From Voacanga thouarsii (Eukaryota; Streptophyta; Magnoliopsida; Gentianales; Apocynaceae), in assembly GCA_026120185.1 (NCBI GenBank), contig JANUWF010002153.1, positions 434,001 through 498,000 of the forward strand: a stretch of 64,000 nucleotides of DNA. The letters run 5' to 3'. The notes under the pieces were generated by a model. It searched no databases. It was not told the DNA's origin and saw only the letters and a list, made by a program, of their open reading frames with translations. The position numbers and the translations under genes were made by a program. How positions within the stretch are numbered: the stretch's first letter is position 1; each line of letters opens with the position of its first letter. Of the stretch, positions 24,312 to 35,878 are shown piece by piece.

Positions 24312-26069
24312 TGTTAAAATCGAATGTTTTAATAAAAGAATTTATTTTCAGAAATTATTTGTGAATTTATATTTTATTTATGCACAATTATGTTTGGAAA
24401 AGACCCATTATGCTTAAGTAAGTGGTCCATGTAAATGGAGGTCTTTCACAGTAATGTATGGATCACGGGTTACTTAACACACAAACATTCGTTCTTAACC
24501 GATTGATGAGAATGGGAATCTCATTATGTTTAGGTTATTATATTATGAATTTTAAATGGAGAATGACTTACCTTTAGCCAGTGCGTAGTCCACTCACTTC
24601 ATGACATAAGCGTATTTTGAATACGTAGAACATGACCTGTAGTAGTGGTTTTAAAAAGTACTATATGGTAGAAATCTAGACTACTACCTCTATAGTGTGG
24701 ACTAGTACTCTATACTTGAGTATGAGTTGGTGGTCTGACGAAGCTAGAAGGATGTACTTTGATATGCTATAGTTGAGGTTCTATCGTAGGGCCAATATGC
24801 TTGTATGTTGGGTATGTGTGACTAGTTAATTAAGACAGACTTGTACAAGATAGTTTCTATACTATGTCGCCCCTTGTAGTTGTCGAATGATCTAAATATC
24901 CAGGGCCTTGGGAAACATGACTTGGATGTTTGCTTTAGGGTAGCTCCTTTGAAAAGCGGAAACAATCCATGAAGTCGTGGATCATTGGACTAGAAGCCTA
25001 AGGATGGTAGATGTCATTTAAAGATGTGTTAGTACACTTCTTCCTCTTTAAAAGTATGGCGATGTATAGAGGGGTGTTTTAGTCATTACACCTGTAGGTC
25101 GGAGACTTTGCTAACTAGCATTGCCCGTGGGGTCAATATTTCCTTATGGTGATATTAGAAAATATTTAAAATGCAAAATATAGCTATTTATATAGCACGG
25201 GTATTTTGATCATTTTAGTAGCCAAGGCGGTGTGTCTTTTGGTCCCCAGTATAGACAGTGAGTCCTAATTAAATACGGGCTAAGGAATTGATCTTAAATT
25301 AAATGAAATTTATTTTATTTAAGTAGTCTGATTTAATTATTGGGTTAGAATAAAATAAAGGTCCATGGAGAGAGAGAATTAATTAAATTAGTTTGGTGGA
25401 TTAATTAATTATTCAGGGCTTTAGTCTAGTTTGAATAATTAGGGATTAACCTGGGACTAAACTAATATAGGCTTGTTAATTGGACTAGTTTATTTGGGTT
25501 GGGAAAATTAATTATTTGTTGGGACATTAAGTTGGTTCTAATTAGAATAATTAATTTAGTCCAAAAGGTTAAATTAAGAGTCCAATTTCGTAGTCCAATT
25601 TAACCTAGGGTTTTATTTAGGTTAAACCAGAGGATTGAAGATCATCGTTGTTTTGACAGACTCTTCTTTGTGGAAAAAAGGAAACACACGTCTCTCTCTC
25701 TCTCCAGAAAATATTCCTTAGTTCTGTTAGTTGTTCACCAAACAAATTAGGCAGGCCATATATTGGAAGATCGAGAGTTTAGCGTTCACCTACATGCAAA
25801 GACGAAGTAGGAGGCTTGCAGGCATCGTACCAGAGGTTTCTACCAGCGCACCTAACCTGGTTGCACGCATTCTGGTCCAGCCAATTCTTAGAACGAGGAA
25901 AAGAGGTAAAAAAATTTTAACCTCGGAGTCCTACTAGAGCCTAACTAGCGCCGGCTAGGACTGCTGGAGTCGGCGCCAGCCCTGGACGGGAATTCCTCTG
26001 TTCTTGGTTTTTCAAGTATTTTTGCTTTCGCTTCTGCTGCGTGCTCTTTGTTTTCCTTTTTTTTTTTTT
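24312..26069. other. Probable LTR or LTR-like sequence, unbounded
   Basis: The texture (a TGTTAAAAT start at 24312, a T/A-rich head, a CT-rich stretch at about 25690-25705, a GC-rich patch at 25945-25990) resembles the solo LTRs of this window, but I could not find matching ends or a target duplication. A 68-codon frame at 25731-25937 contains MQRRSRRLAGIVPE; I do not recognise it. Confidence 0.35.
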
Positions 26070-26750
26070 CATGCCTTCACAAATTCCCTAGGCTGCTAAT
26101 ATATTCAATCTGGCGACTGAAGGAACTTGTCTTGGCAGCTGAGGGAACTTCAAGTTCCCTAGGCCACAAATATTCTAGTAAAAACATATGTAAATGAACA
26201 AAAGCCTGGCGGCCTAGGGAATTGGAACTTCCCTAGGCCGCCAACATTTTGGAAATGTTGTAAAAATTTCTGAAAAACTGGCCGCCTAGGGAACTCAATT
26301 CCCTTGGCCGTCTTCTTCTAGGCAAAACTTGCATTGTGAAACCCCACCTAAAGCCAACCCTAGAGTAAGGGGGTTGGGATGCATATCATGTTACTTTTCA
26401 TGCCTTCACAAATTCCCTAGGCTGCCAACCTACTGAACACATATATATTTATATTCAATCTGGCGACTGAGGGAACTTGTCCTGGCAGCTGAGGGAACTT
26501 CAAGTTCCCTGGGCCACAAATATTCTAGAAAAACATATGTAAATGAACAAAAGACTGGCGGCCTAGGGAATTGGAACTTCTCTAGGCCGCCAACATTTTG
26601 GAAATGTTGTAAAAATTTCTGAAAAACTGGCCGCCTAGGGAACTCAATTCCCTTGGCCGTCTTCTTCTAGGTAAGACTTGCATTGTGAAACCCCACCTAA
26701 AGCCAACCGTAGAGTAAGGGTCGGGATGCAAATCATGTTACTTTGCATGA
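26070..26750. repeat. Tandem duplication of a 330-bp GC-rich module
   Basis: 26070-26398 and 26399-26750 are nearly identical copies beginning catgccttcacaaattcc. The second has an insertion of about 17 bp near its start. Each contains a near-perfect palindrome: arms ggcggcctagggaa at 26208-26221 and its complement at 26229-26242. Similar GC-rich modules occur in the U3 parts of the LTRs at 1855 and 22884, so this may be displaced U3 sequence. Confidence 0.9.
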
Positions 26751-26928
26751 ATATATATATTTTTGAATGATTGTATGTGCTTTAGAATTATGATTTATAA
26801 TCTAGAAGGCTTGGTTATACTTATTGAGTATGAACGGTAAGACGTTAATTTTGGTTGAGGTCAAAATAGGAAGATAGCTTGAGGATTAAATAAGAAGAAT
26901 ATTTGGGTGAGAAAATAAGAACAAGAGT

Positions 26929-27068
26929 TGTTGTGGTTTAGTGGTTAGAGCCTTGAAATTAATCTCTAAGGTCTTGAATTCAAATCTCATCATTTAAGTT
27001 TTTGTCATGATTATTTTAATTTAAGGCGGGATTTTTGTCTCTTGCATTCCATAGAAAAAAAAAAAAAA
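26929..27068 (+). mobile_element. tRNA-derived SINE-like element
   Basis: The head resembles a tRNA: an A-box-like tggtttagtggttagag (26933-26949) and, 33 bp later, a B-box-like gtcttgaattcaaatctc (26971-26988). A tRNA-unrelated body of about 65 bp and a 14-bp poly-A tail ending at 27068 follow. The order A box, B box, body, A tail and total length near 140 bp are those of plant SINEs. No clean target duplication could be fixed. Confidence 0.65.
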
Positions 27069-28572
27069 GGAGTGTTGTCATAGGGGAGATATGAAGGGAA
27101 TGTCCTAATCCTATCCTTATGTCCTAAAAGAATTCTTGAAGAATTCTTGTCCTTCTATTACGTCTAGCTTATCCTAACCTCTTCACCAATTAAGCTTGTT
27201 CAAAATTTATCCAAATCCATGTTTTAATTCCAGAAATTCAGCAAGGATTATTGGTCTTTGAATTTCGAAAATGGCTCTTAGAGGTTGGAGATTTGACTGA
27301 AAATAGGAAAGGAGTTAAGGAAGGTTCCCAAGGGAAATTAATCTCCATAGTTGAACCTTCAAACTCCACTCCACACTGTTCATCTTCTCCATGGAAGAAA
27401 TCTGAAAATTTTCCATATTCTTGAGCAGCCTAACCTTCAAAAATCTCACCCATCTTTTTTACTCAATTGCTGCCAGGAAAATGGCCAATTAATTTAGCTT
27501 GAAGACTGAAATTCTTGTGTAAAAATCGGATTGCACAAAACTGTACAAACCAGAAAAAAATTCTGGGCAGTTTCGTAGCATAGCAGGCCGAGATCGAAGC
27601 TGTTTCTTCTGCCTTCAAACCAATAAATTACCTCTGCTTTTCCTCAATATAGAAGATTGGAAACCAGCCTTAAAGGACCCTCAAAAACCTCTCAAAACCC
27701 TCTGCAAATTGACTGGAACATTGCAGAAAATTACATAGCAAATTCCAGCAACCAATTTAAAACATAACCAGGAAAAAATTCCAACCTTGTTCCTTTCAAG
27801 CCTTGGCCGAAAACCTCCTTAAAACCTCTGTAAGTTAGCCTTTGTTCAGCCATGAACTGAACTCCATTACCCCCTCCACTGACCTTGCACAACTAGACTC
27901 CATAGCCACTCCTCAGATTTCTACTACAATTACTCCAATCAAACTTCTATTTGAATTCCAAAATTTCCAGCATGTACTCCATGAAAACACCCTTGGATTA
28001 AACTTCATCACCAGAAATCCTCCCACCATTGAACTCAAAAATTTGGCCAGCTTTATAGCTCCCTCAACCCTCATTTAATTCAGCAAAACATAGCAAACCA
28101 GTCGGCCATTTGCAGCTCCAAGACACCTCCATCAATCAAACACCATTACCATATCTTTTACCTTAAAACACTCCTTAAATTTCTCCATTTGAATTTCAAA
28201 CAACTAAATTTTTCTCTCCTCTCTAATCTGAAAATCAAAATCCCAAAACTCCCTTAATCATTTAGCCAGCCCCTTCAGAAATTCGTCCAACATTTTCTCT
28301 CTAATCTTCTCCATTTTCACCAAGAACACACACTACCTTTCTTCAAGCCAAAGACCACTCTAAACACTTCCAATCCCTCCCAAAAACTCCTGAACACGCC
28401 TACATACTCCCTAGAGTCTATTTCTGGATTTTATAACATCAAATCTCGAAAAAAAAATTGACAATCGGATTAAAACCAAAATTTTTCTTGAAGTCTCAAG
28501 AACATCATCAAGGTAGCCAAGAACAACTTTTGTTCATCTTCTTCCTTTTAATCTTTAACATATCATACTAAT

Positions 28573-28622
<50 letters not shown>
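28573..28622. repeat. (TC)n microsatellite
   Basis: About 25 TC units; the Arg/Glu repeat frame on the minus strand is its translation, not a gene. Confidence 0.97.
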
Positions 28623-28625
<3 letters not shown>

Positions 28626-29298
28626 TTCTCTTTCTCTCTTTCTTGGACAATTCAAGACTCTCAAATGCGTGGATCTTCTTAAATCTTCATCGAGATAGTC
28701 ATCAACCAAGTATTTCTCTTTAACCTTTCTTTTGAATTCTGGATTCATGTCTCTTGGTTGTTGATAGGAAGGATAGAATATGAATGTGGGATTGAGTGTA
28801 TGCATATGTATGAAGGAGTTGATATTAGAGCATGAGAATGATTGATTATGGTTAAGCTTTATGAATTTCCTTGTGGATTGATGTATGTTCATCATGTCTT
28901 AAGAAATTATGAATGTTTAAGCATGCTAGAATGTTATGTCAGCTTTGGTGAATAGGATAATATGTTCTTATTTTCATTGAAACCATGAGTATGATTATGC
29001 TTAGTAGGGATTTAATCATGTGATAGTAAGTATGGATTTAAGCCTTTGTTCATGAATAGAATAGTTTATTGATTGATGTTGGAGTATATGCTCATGAATC
29101 TTGTTAGCAATAGGAAAATTATGATTATGACCTTATTGATCCTAGGCTATTTTGATTAGCAAATTTTATTACCCCAATTAAAATTATTACTATGTTTTTC
29201 TCCCAAGATTTTGAAATTCTTAGAAAGTTTTGAAATTGGAATATTTAATGAAATAGTGATATTTTACTAGTCAAATAAATGATATCTTTTATTAAAAA

Positions 29299-29300
29299 TA

Positions 29301-29357
<57 letters not shown>
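29299..29357. repeat. Compound (AT)n(GT)n microsatellite
   Basis: (AT)11 followed directly by about 18 GT units. Confidence 0.97.
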
Positions 29358-29361
<4 letters not shown>

Positions 29362-31074
29362 CTTTTATACAAATAAGTAAAATATTAATGACCTTGTAGA
29401 CCATATATTCATAAATACTAATTATATTTATTTGTTATCTATTAATCAAAACTTGATAAAATTTATTTATTATTAATTTTATTTATGACTAATTATTTAC
29501 TATGTATCAATTAAGAGATTAGTAATAATTTAATATTTATTTTAAAAATACTATTTAAGAATGACCATTTATTAATATTATCTAGAACTTAAGATTCTTC
29601 AACAATTAACCTCTAGTTATTTTATCTTATCAAGCTAGTCTTATTTTATAAAATCCTTTATCATCTAGCCTTAAAGCTTAGGACATTAGGGTCATGATTG
29701 TAATAAGTTGAATTAGGATTATTTATGTAAGCGAATATTATTTGAGTATAACCTTATGACTTGTGTTTACCCCAGGCGGGGTTAGGTCAGCTTTGGAAGA
29801 TTTTTGATTTTGCTCAAGCAAAGGATCATGTAAGCCTCTGCATAAACTTATTTGAAGACAAAAGATTTCTATGGTAAGCCAAACCCGATGTGTATGGACA
29901 CTCATTTTGTAAAGGCAATTAAGGACTGTTTCCTTTCTTGTTTAAGTCAAACAAATCATTTGAAAATCAAACAAGCAGTTTTGCACAAACACTAAACTCT
30001 TTCTAAAAACTAACTTTGACAAGAATTTTAGAAACCCTTAATTGCTATTTTCAAATAAAGCAATATCTTATCAGGTTTTTCCCAAGTGGGACAATCATCG
30101 TTGAATACTCAATAAGGGTAGACTACTAGGATTAGTCTTTGAAGGGTTAGGGTAAGTCAATTAGTAGATGGCCACCTCTGAGGGGTGAGTCCTTCCCGAA
30201 TAGGATGCCAGTCCAGTAGGTCATGCCGATCCGAGCTAGCAAGTTTCAGTCATGTGGACTGTGTGTTTTTGGAATGGACAACCGGTAAGTTTGGGTGTAA
30301 AGAAGGAGTATCTCACCCGGTAGGCCGATCACCTACCTTTTGTCAGTCTGCACAAAGTGTGGCATTCTGACCGTTATATGATCATGGGGCCTAACGTGTG
30401 GTAACCTATGGCTACCCATTTGAATAGTTGTATTTATTATGCACATTTATAGTTTGAAAAGTAAAATGCTACTCTTTATTTTTAACCTTATTTATTTCTT
30501 GCCAGCACTTTCTCTTATACAATTATTACAGCTTGCATACATGAACTGTTTTACCTGAAACACTCAAAGCACACATGGACTTACTGAGATTTTTATCTCA
30601 TCACTTTTTATGCCAAGTTTTCAGGTCGATCCTGCTGTGGAGTTGAGTAGCTAGATTTGTTGCCTGCTTTGAAGACTTTATGTTATTTATTTTATGTGTT
30701 GTTTTGAGAGATGATAGTAATCAATTTATTTTGGATTTGTTCCTAAATTTTTGAGTTGTAATAAGTTCAATTTTAAAGTATTGTTTTTATTTCCATTTGT
30801 GTGACCTAGTTATAAAGACTCATTGTCTTTTGGAGGGGGTGACATCCCCGACCCTGTTGGGCCTAGGTAGTGGGGTGTTACATGCATGCATTCTTTTTTT
30901 CTTCTATTTTCCTCCATTCTTCTTCCTTATTCTTCTTCTTTTCATCTTCACTTAATCTTTTCTATTTCCTAGCAAAATAAGGTGAGAATGGAGCGGTGAG
31001 TGGTGATTTAAACAAGAATTTGTCTCCATTAAAGCACAAAATAATAGAATATATATATATGATGAAGCCTTGTC

Positions 31075-31329
31075 AATCTCCTATATCTTGGGTCAACTTA
31101 TTTTATTTTCTTTTTAATCAATTTTGTTAATAGAGTTAACAATATATGAAAAAAGTGACCGATGTGTACTTGTTCCTTAAGGATCGATACTTGTTAATTC
31201 CCTATACTATGCTCAATGATGGGTATAGTTACTCATATGTGTGATTTGGGAATTAATGTATAAATTAAAATTTGATTAGGAATGGACTCTAAATTGCACG
31301 ATTTTTATAACCCAAATCTGAGCACATCA
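31075..31329 (+). mobile_element. 5' LTR fragment (3' end only)
   Basis: Ends CACATCA at 31329 directly before the primer site. Only the last 255 bp can be matched to the 3' LTR at 39022-40320. The 190 bp before it (30883-31074) are CT-rich and unassigned. Confidence 0.75.
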
Positions 31330-31335
31330 AGTTTT

Positions 31336-31353
31336 TAGCGCTGTTACTAAGGA
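31336..31353 (+). promoter_or_regulatory. Decayed primer-binding site (tRNA-Asp type)
   Basis: TAGCGCTGTTACTAAGGA, differing from TGGCGCCGTTGCCGGGGA only by C/T and G/A changes, seven bases after the LTR end. Confidence 0.85.
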
Positions 31354-31759
31354 ACAATATCATGAAAACTTGGATTATATTGATTTAGTTGTGTTTATAT
31401 ATGTCAATATGTACATATGTTCTTTATGTAAATAGGTGCTATAGTTTGTTATATTATGTATCACTTTATGTGTTTATTGTTGTGTGAGATGTACTACTTA
31501 TTTTTATTTGCATATGTGTATATTCTAAACCTTACTTTCAAAATTCTATCATGAAGATAATAGGAATACCATATAGTTACTGTGGCCAACTGGAATTTAA
31601 ACCAGAAGGATAACAGGCAAAACCTGCAAATAATTATCATTCTATAAAATGTGTAACAAAATTTTTCAAAAAATGTCACCACATGATTTAAAGAGATAGA
31701 TAAGACATTTCGAACCTTTGAGGCTATGATTCAATCATGAAAAGACATATTTGGTATTT

Positions 31760-32350
31760 AATTAATTTGGTGATAGACCCCCAAGGAAACCACTTTTGGT
31801 CCCTACTGGGGAAAACATATAAGTGGAATTAGCAGCCATTTCTTTGAAAAGTGGAAGAGAATTGATGGACACAATAGATGAGAACCAGTTAGACAGGATA
31901 CCCGACAGCAACTCTAACCTGAATGAAAAACCAGATATAGTAGAGATGAATTGGCGCAGGTCCAAGATGTCAACCTGGCACTGACTTAGCTATACTCACC
32001 AGTCGATGGGAAGCAAAAGCCTCCAATTTTTAAACCATCACTCCCTTACCCTATTAGGACACAAAAATCCAAAAAAGAGGAGCAATTTGGTAAATTCTTG
32101 AAAATCTTCAAACAATTGCATATCAACATCCTGCACAATGAAGCATTGATACACATGCCTAAATATGCAAAATTTCTTAAAGATATGCTTGCAACCAAAT
32201 GGCGATTAGAAGATCTATCCACTGTGGTGTTAAATGAGAATGTTTTGCTATCCTACAAGACCAAGAAAGATTGCCTAAAAAGGAAAACAATCCAGGAATT
32301 ATGGGACAATATCTCTATGAAGTTTATGTATACACATTCATCTATGGACA
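31760..32350 (+). pseudogene. gag C-terminus to protease start, broken
   Basis: AAISLKSGREL (about 31830) corresponds to the AITLRSGK motif of the lineage. After a gap with stops comes the open frame 32098-32460: FKQLHINILHNEALIHMPKY and AKFLKDMLATKWRLEDL, followed by VVLNENVLLSYKTK, the family block that precedes the aspartic protease. After about 32290 the text no longer follows the family: protease and the RT active centre are missing. Confidence 0.85.
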
Positions 32351-32411
32351 TAGTAGAAGGGCCTGAGTTGAGTAATTTTGAGAAAATTGAGAGACAAAAC
32401 TTGGGTAGACT

Positions 32412-33256
32412 AAGGTCCTTAATTGAGGTATTGAGGTCGATAGGGCAAAAATCGAGGTAATTGGGAAACTTTCTCCCCCTACTTCAATAAAGGCTATTCA
32501 CAGTTTTCTTGGACATACAGGCTTCTATCGGAGGTTCATTTTGGATTTCTCAAAAATTTCTAAACTTCTTACATTTTTGCATGAAAAAGATTCTATTTTC
32601 AATTTTGATGAAAAATGTCTGAATGCTTTTAATGCAATTAAAGAAAAATTGATCCATTCTCTTATTTTAATTGCATCGGATTGGTCTCTTTTTTTTTTTA
32701 AACTAATGTGTGATGTAAGTGATTATGCGGAAGGTGCAATATTTGCACAATAGAGGAATAAACATTTTCAATGTATCTACTATGCAAGCAAACCTCTTAC
32801 AGCGGCTTAAGAGAACTACACCACAATGGAAAAAGAATTGCTTGCAATAGTTTTGCTTTTGATAAATTTCATTTTGATCTTGTTGTGTCTAAGGTTATTA
32901 TATATATTGCCTATTCTGCTCTTAAGTACCTTTTAGTCAAGCATGATTCTAAACCAAGATTGATTAGATGGGTTTTGTTGTTATAGGAATTTGACTTGGA
33001 GATTAAGGACAATAAGGGGGCCGAGAACTTGGCTATGGATCACTTGTCAAGATTGGAGAATTCTAATCTAGACCTACTAAGAGAAGAGATCAATGACACA
33101 TTTTCGAATGAACAACTTATGCTAATTATAGGTAATACTCCTCAAACTCCATGGTTTGTAGATTTTGCTAACTACTTGGTTGCGGGCATAATCCCTAAGG
33201 AATTTACATCAAAACAAAAGAAGAATTTCTTGTCCAAAGTAAAGTATTACTTTTGA
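32412..33256 (+). pseudogene. RT thumb and RNase H of a Tat/Athila-type pol, broken
   Basis: Text resumes at the RT connection, GIEVDRAKIEVIGKLSPP, then SIKAIHSFLGHTGFYRRFI and SDWSLFFFKLMCDVSDYAEG (RNase H start, Asp retained). YYASKPLTAA, MEKELLAIVFAFDKF and a MDHLSRLEN end follow. The YVDD catalytic centre upstream is deleted. Stops at about 32751, 32808 and 32984 interrupt one constant frame. Confidence 0.88.
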
Positions 33257-33369
33257 GAAGATCTTTACTTGTTTAGGTATTGTGATGATCAAGTTATTTG
33301 AAGATGTGTGGATTTCGTAGAAAGCCAACACATTCTTAAACAATGACATGAAGGACCTACTGGAGATCT

Positions 33370-34340
33370 TAACCAACCCAACAATACTGCACACAAGGTG
33401 CTTGATTCAAGGTTCTATTGGCCAAACCTTTTTAAGGACTCTTACAGATTTGTTAAAAATTGCAATAGGTGTAGTGTACATGTAATATCTCTAAATCTAG
33501 TGAGATGCCACTACAAATCTTTCAAGCTTGTGAGGTGTTTGATTCTTGGGGAATAGATTTTACAGGGCCTTTCCCTAAATTTTTGGGTAATAAGTACATC
33601 TAGGTTGTAGTTGATTATGTTTCTAAGTGGCTGGAGGTACAAGCCTTGCACACTAATGATGCACGGGTTGTAGTTAAATTTCTTAAAAACTTTTTACCCG
33701 GTTTGGTGTACCCAAGGTACTTATTAGTAAAAGGGGTACTCACTTTTGTAATCAACAATTGGCAAAGGTTCTCAAACATTTAGGTGTGACTCATAAGTGT
33801 GCTACCCTATATCATCCCCAAACAAATGGCTAAGTTGAGATAGTTAATAGAGAAATTAAAAGAATTTTGGAAAAAATGGTCACTCACAAAGAAATATTGG
33901 AGTTTGAAATTGGATGATATTCTTTAGACTTACAAAACTCCTATAGGCACAACCCCCTTAAAAATTAATTTATGGAAAATCCTGTTATTTGTTAGTAGAA
34001 ATTGATCATAAGGCATATTAGGCCATTAGATTGGTTAATTTTGACCTTGGAAATACTGGTAAAAGAAGGTTGCTTCAATTAGATGAATTGGAAGAATTGT
34101 GTGATAAAGCCTACCATAACTCTATGATTTATAAGGAAAAGGTGAAAATGTGTCATAACAAATAGATTGTGCAAGATTGGGTGTTCAAAGAGGGTGATAG
34201 AGTATTACTATTCCACTCTCGATTACGACTCTTTCCAGGAAAGTTGAAGTCGAGATGGTTTGGGCTCTATGATGTGAGTAAAATATATGCTACGGGAGCT
34301 CTTGAGGTTTCACACGCAACAATTAGGACTTTCAAGGTTA
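33370..34340 (+). pseudogene. Integrase of a Tat/Athila-type pol, broken
   Basis: Recognisable in order: FYWPNLFKDSYRFVKNCNRC (zinc region), [20 protein letters not shown] (first catalytic Asp in GIDF), VVVDYVSKWLEVQAL, a GVPKVLISKRGTHFC segment where the second Asp region reads SKRG (canonical SDRG, so the Asp codon is changed), HKCATLYHPQTNG and VEIVNREIKRILEKMV (catalytic Glu). The C-terminal part to 34340 ends ATIRTFKVN. The frame is cut there by the solo LTR at 34346 and continues at 35879. There are stops and at least one frameshift. Confidence 0.87.
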
Positions 34341-34345
34341 ATAGC

Positions 34346-35873
34346 TGATAGGGGCTAAAATGACCATTATTTTTCTAATTATTTGAGGATGTTTTGAGAC
34401 ATTTTTGTTGTAATAACTAAGCATATTCCTTCCTATTTGACATTTTACTGGTAAAAAGGGTTTTTGGCAAATTTGTGTAGATTTGAGTTAAAATTGAGTA
34501 GAAAGTGAATAATTCTAGAATGTACCTGGCGCCAGGCCCAACTAATGGACTAAGTGCTGGGTCTATTCTGGTCCAACAGAGGAATTCCAATAACTTTCAA
34601 TACAAAAGTAGAACAGACCTGACGCCAGGTCTGGTAAGTGTATTTGGCGCTGGGTCCATTTTGTCTGTTGATGAGAAAAGACTAAAAAAGGGGGAAGAGC
34701 GGAATGCAATTAGCACTAGGTGGGTCGAAGGTACCCGGTGCTAGGTCCACTCTGGAAGGTGAAAATCCTGTGCACAAATTTGGTATTTTTCAAAGAATTT
34801 TGGTATTTTCTGAATTCTACTTGGACTAGACTTCTCAAACAATGGATTTAGTATCAAGAAGACTTATAAATACAAAGAAAACACAAGAGGAGAGATATAC
34901 ACATAGAGAGGTGGATCCAAGAGCTAAAAATTCTCAATCACTCATTGAAAGAGTGATTCAATCAATGAAGGAGGATTGTTTAAGAGAGTCTTCAAGTGAG
35001 AATAAGGAGGCCTGTCTATGAGTGATTTCTTTTTACCTTTGTTTTCTTTTTCTTGAACAATTATGTATTCAATGTTTTCATTGTAAATTGATAATATTTT
35101 GGGATTCATGACTTATGCAGCAATTTAGCTACATGATTAATTTTCTATCATTCTTGGTGTTTGATTACTTGTGATTATGGAGAAATGGACGAAGTTAGAT
35201 TTACTTCTAATTGACTTGGGAAACGATGTTAAGAGTTGATTTAATTTTATTAGTTTCATATTTGTTATTGATTAACGGACTTGGAAAACGAAGTTAAGAT
35301 AAAATGATTTAAGTGATCAAAGGTTAGTTAATTTCATCTTGAGTATAGAGTTGTTGGCTAATTTCATGTCTATAAGGAATTATGTTTAATGAATCTTTTG
35401 GTTATGTTGGTTTGATTGACAAATCTACTAAATTAATCAAGGGGTAGTGATTCCATAGATTGGGAAAGAAGTGGAGTCTATATAAGTGAATTCATGACTT
35501 GGGAAACAATTAAACTTTACTTTATATTCCTTCATGATGTCTAGCTGATGATTAATTGAGATAGCTGTTAAGTGGTTTAGTGTTATGATTTCTAGGATAA
35601 TTGTCTAAATTGCATATTCCTACATCCTTGAGTTCTGTATATTTTTTATTTTTTAATTATTTTATCACTTTATTGGGTCGGTTAAACAATGAATAAAAAA
35701 TGATTAGTGCGTACTTGTTCTTTTGATAATTGATACTCGTTAATTCCCCATGCTATGCTTGCGATAAGAATACTTGCTCGTATGTGTATTTTGAGATTAA
35801 TTTTTTAATTAAAACTTGACTAAGGGATGTATTTAAATTTGATGATTTTTATACACCCAAAATTTATGCATCA
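34346..35873 (+). mobile_element. Solo LTR, Tat/Athila type, nested in pol
   Basis: Begins TGATAGGGGC and ends TGCATCA, flanked by perfect 5-bp duplications, atagc at 34341-34345 and 35874-35878. Length 1,528 bp. A TATA box (TATAAATA) is at 34865-34872 and the R/U5 motif ggcctgtctatgagtg at about 35010. Joining the flanks restores the pol frame from FKVNS into SRVKHYL, which confirms a clean insertion. A GC-rich patch of gcgccagg-type repeats lies at 34528-34745. Related to the LTR at 51051-52538. Confidence 0.95.
34865..34872 (+). promoter_or_regulatory. TATA box of the solo LTR
   Basis: TATAAATA, 520 bp into the LTR and followed by an A-rich leader, the expected place for the retroelement promoter. 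The sister LTR has TATAAATA on the minus strand at 52022-52015. Confidence 0.7.
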
Positions 35874-35878
35874 ATAGC

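Larger units (their letters stand above)
27069..30882 (+). mobile_element. Tekay/Del-type LTR, start unresolved
   Basis: The 3' end is clear: ataaagactcattgtctt, a ggggtgacatcccc block, then tggggtgttaca ending at 30882, closely resembling the LTR end of the chromovirus at 55440-55515. Farther upstream, cttactgagatttttatctcatc (about 30580) matches cttactgagattatttataatctc at 55170. No primer site follows, so it is a solo or truncated LTR. Its 5' edge may be near 26745 or inside the SINE-bearing stretch; I could not fix it. No genes are seen. The short frames are artefacts. Confidence 0.6.

Noticed and set aside
26929..26995. Possible tRNA gene
   Set aside because: A and B boxes are present, but the acceptor and anticodon arms do not pair properly and an unrelated body with an A tail follows; a SINE head fits better.
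28563..28895. Minus-strand ORF ending in Arg-Glu repeats
   Set aside because: The repeat part is the (TC)n microsatellite; the rest has no family resemblance and lies in LTR sequence.
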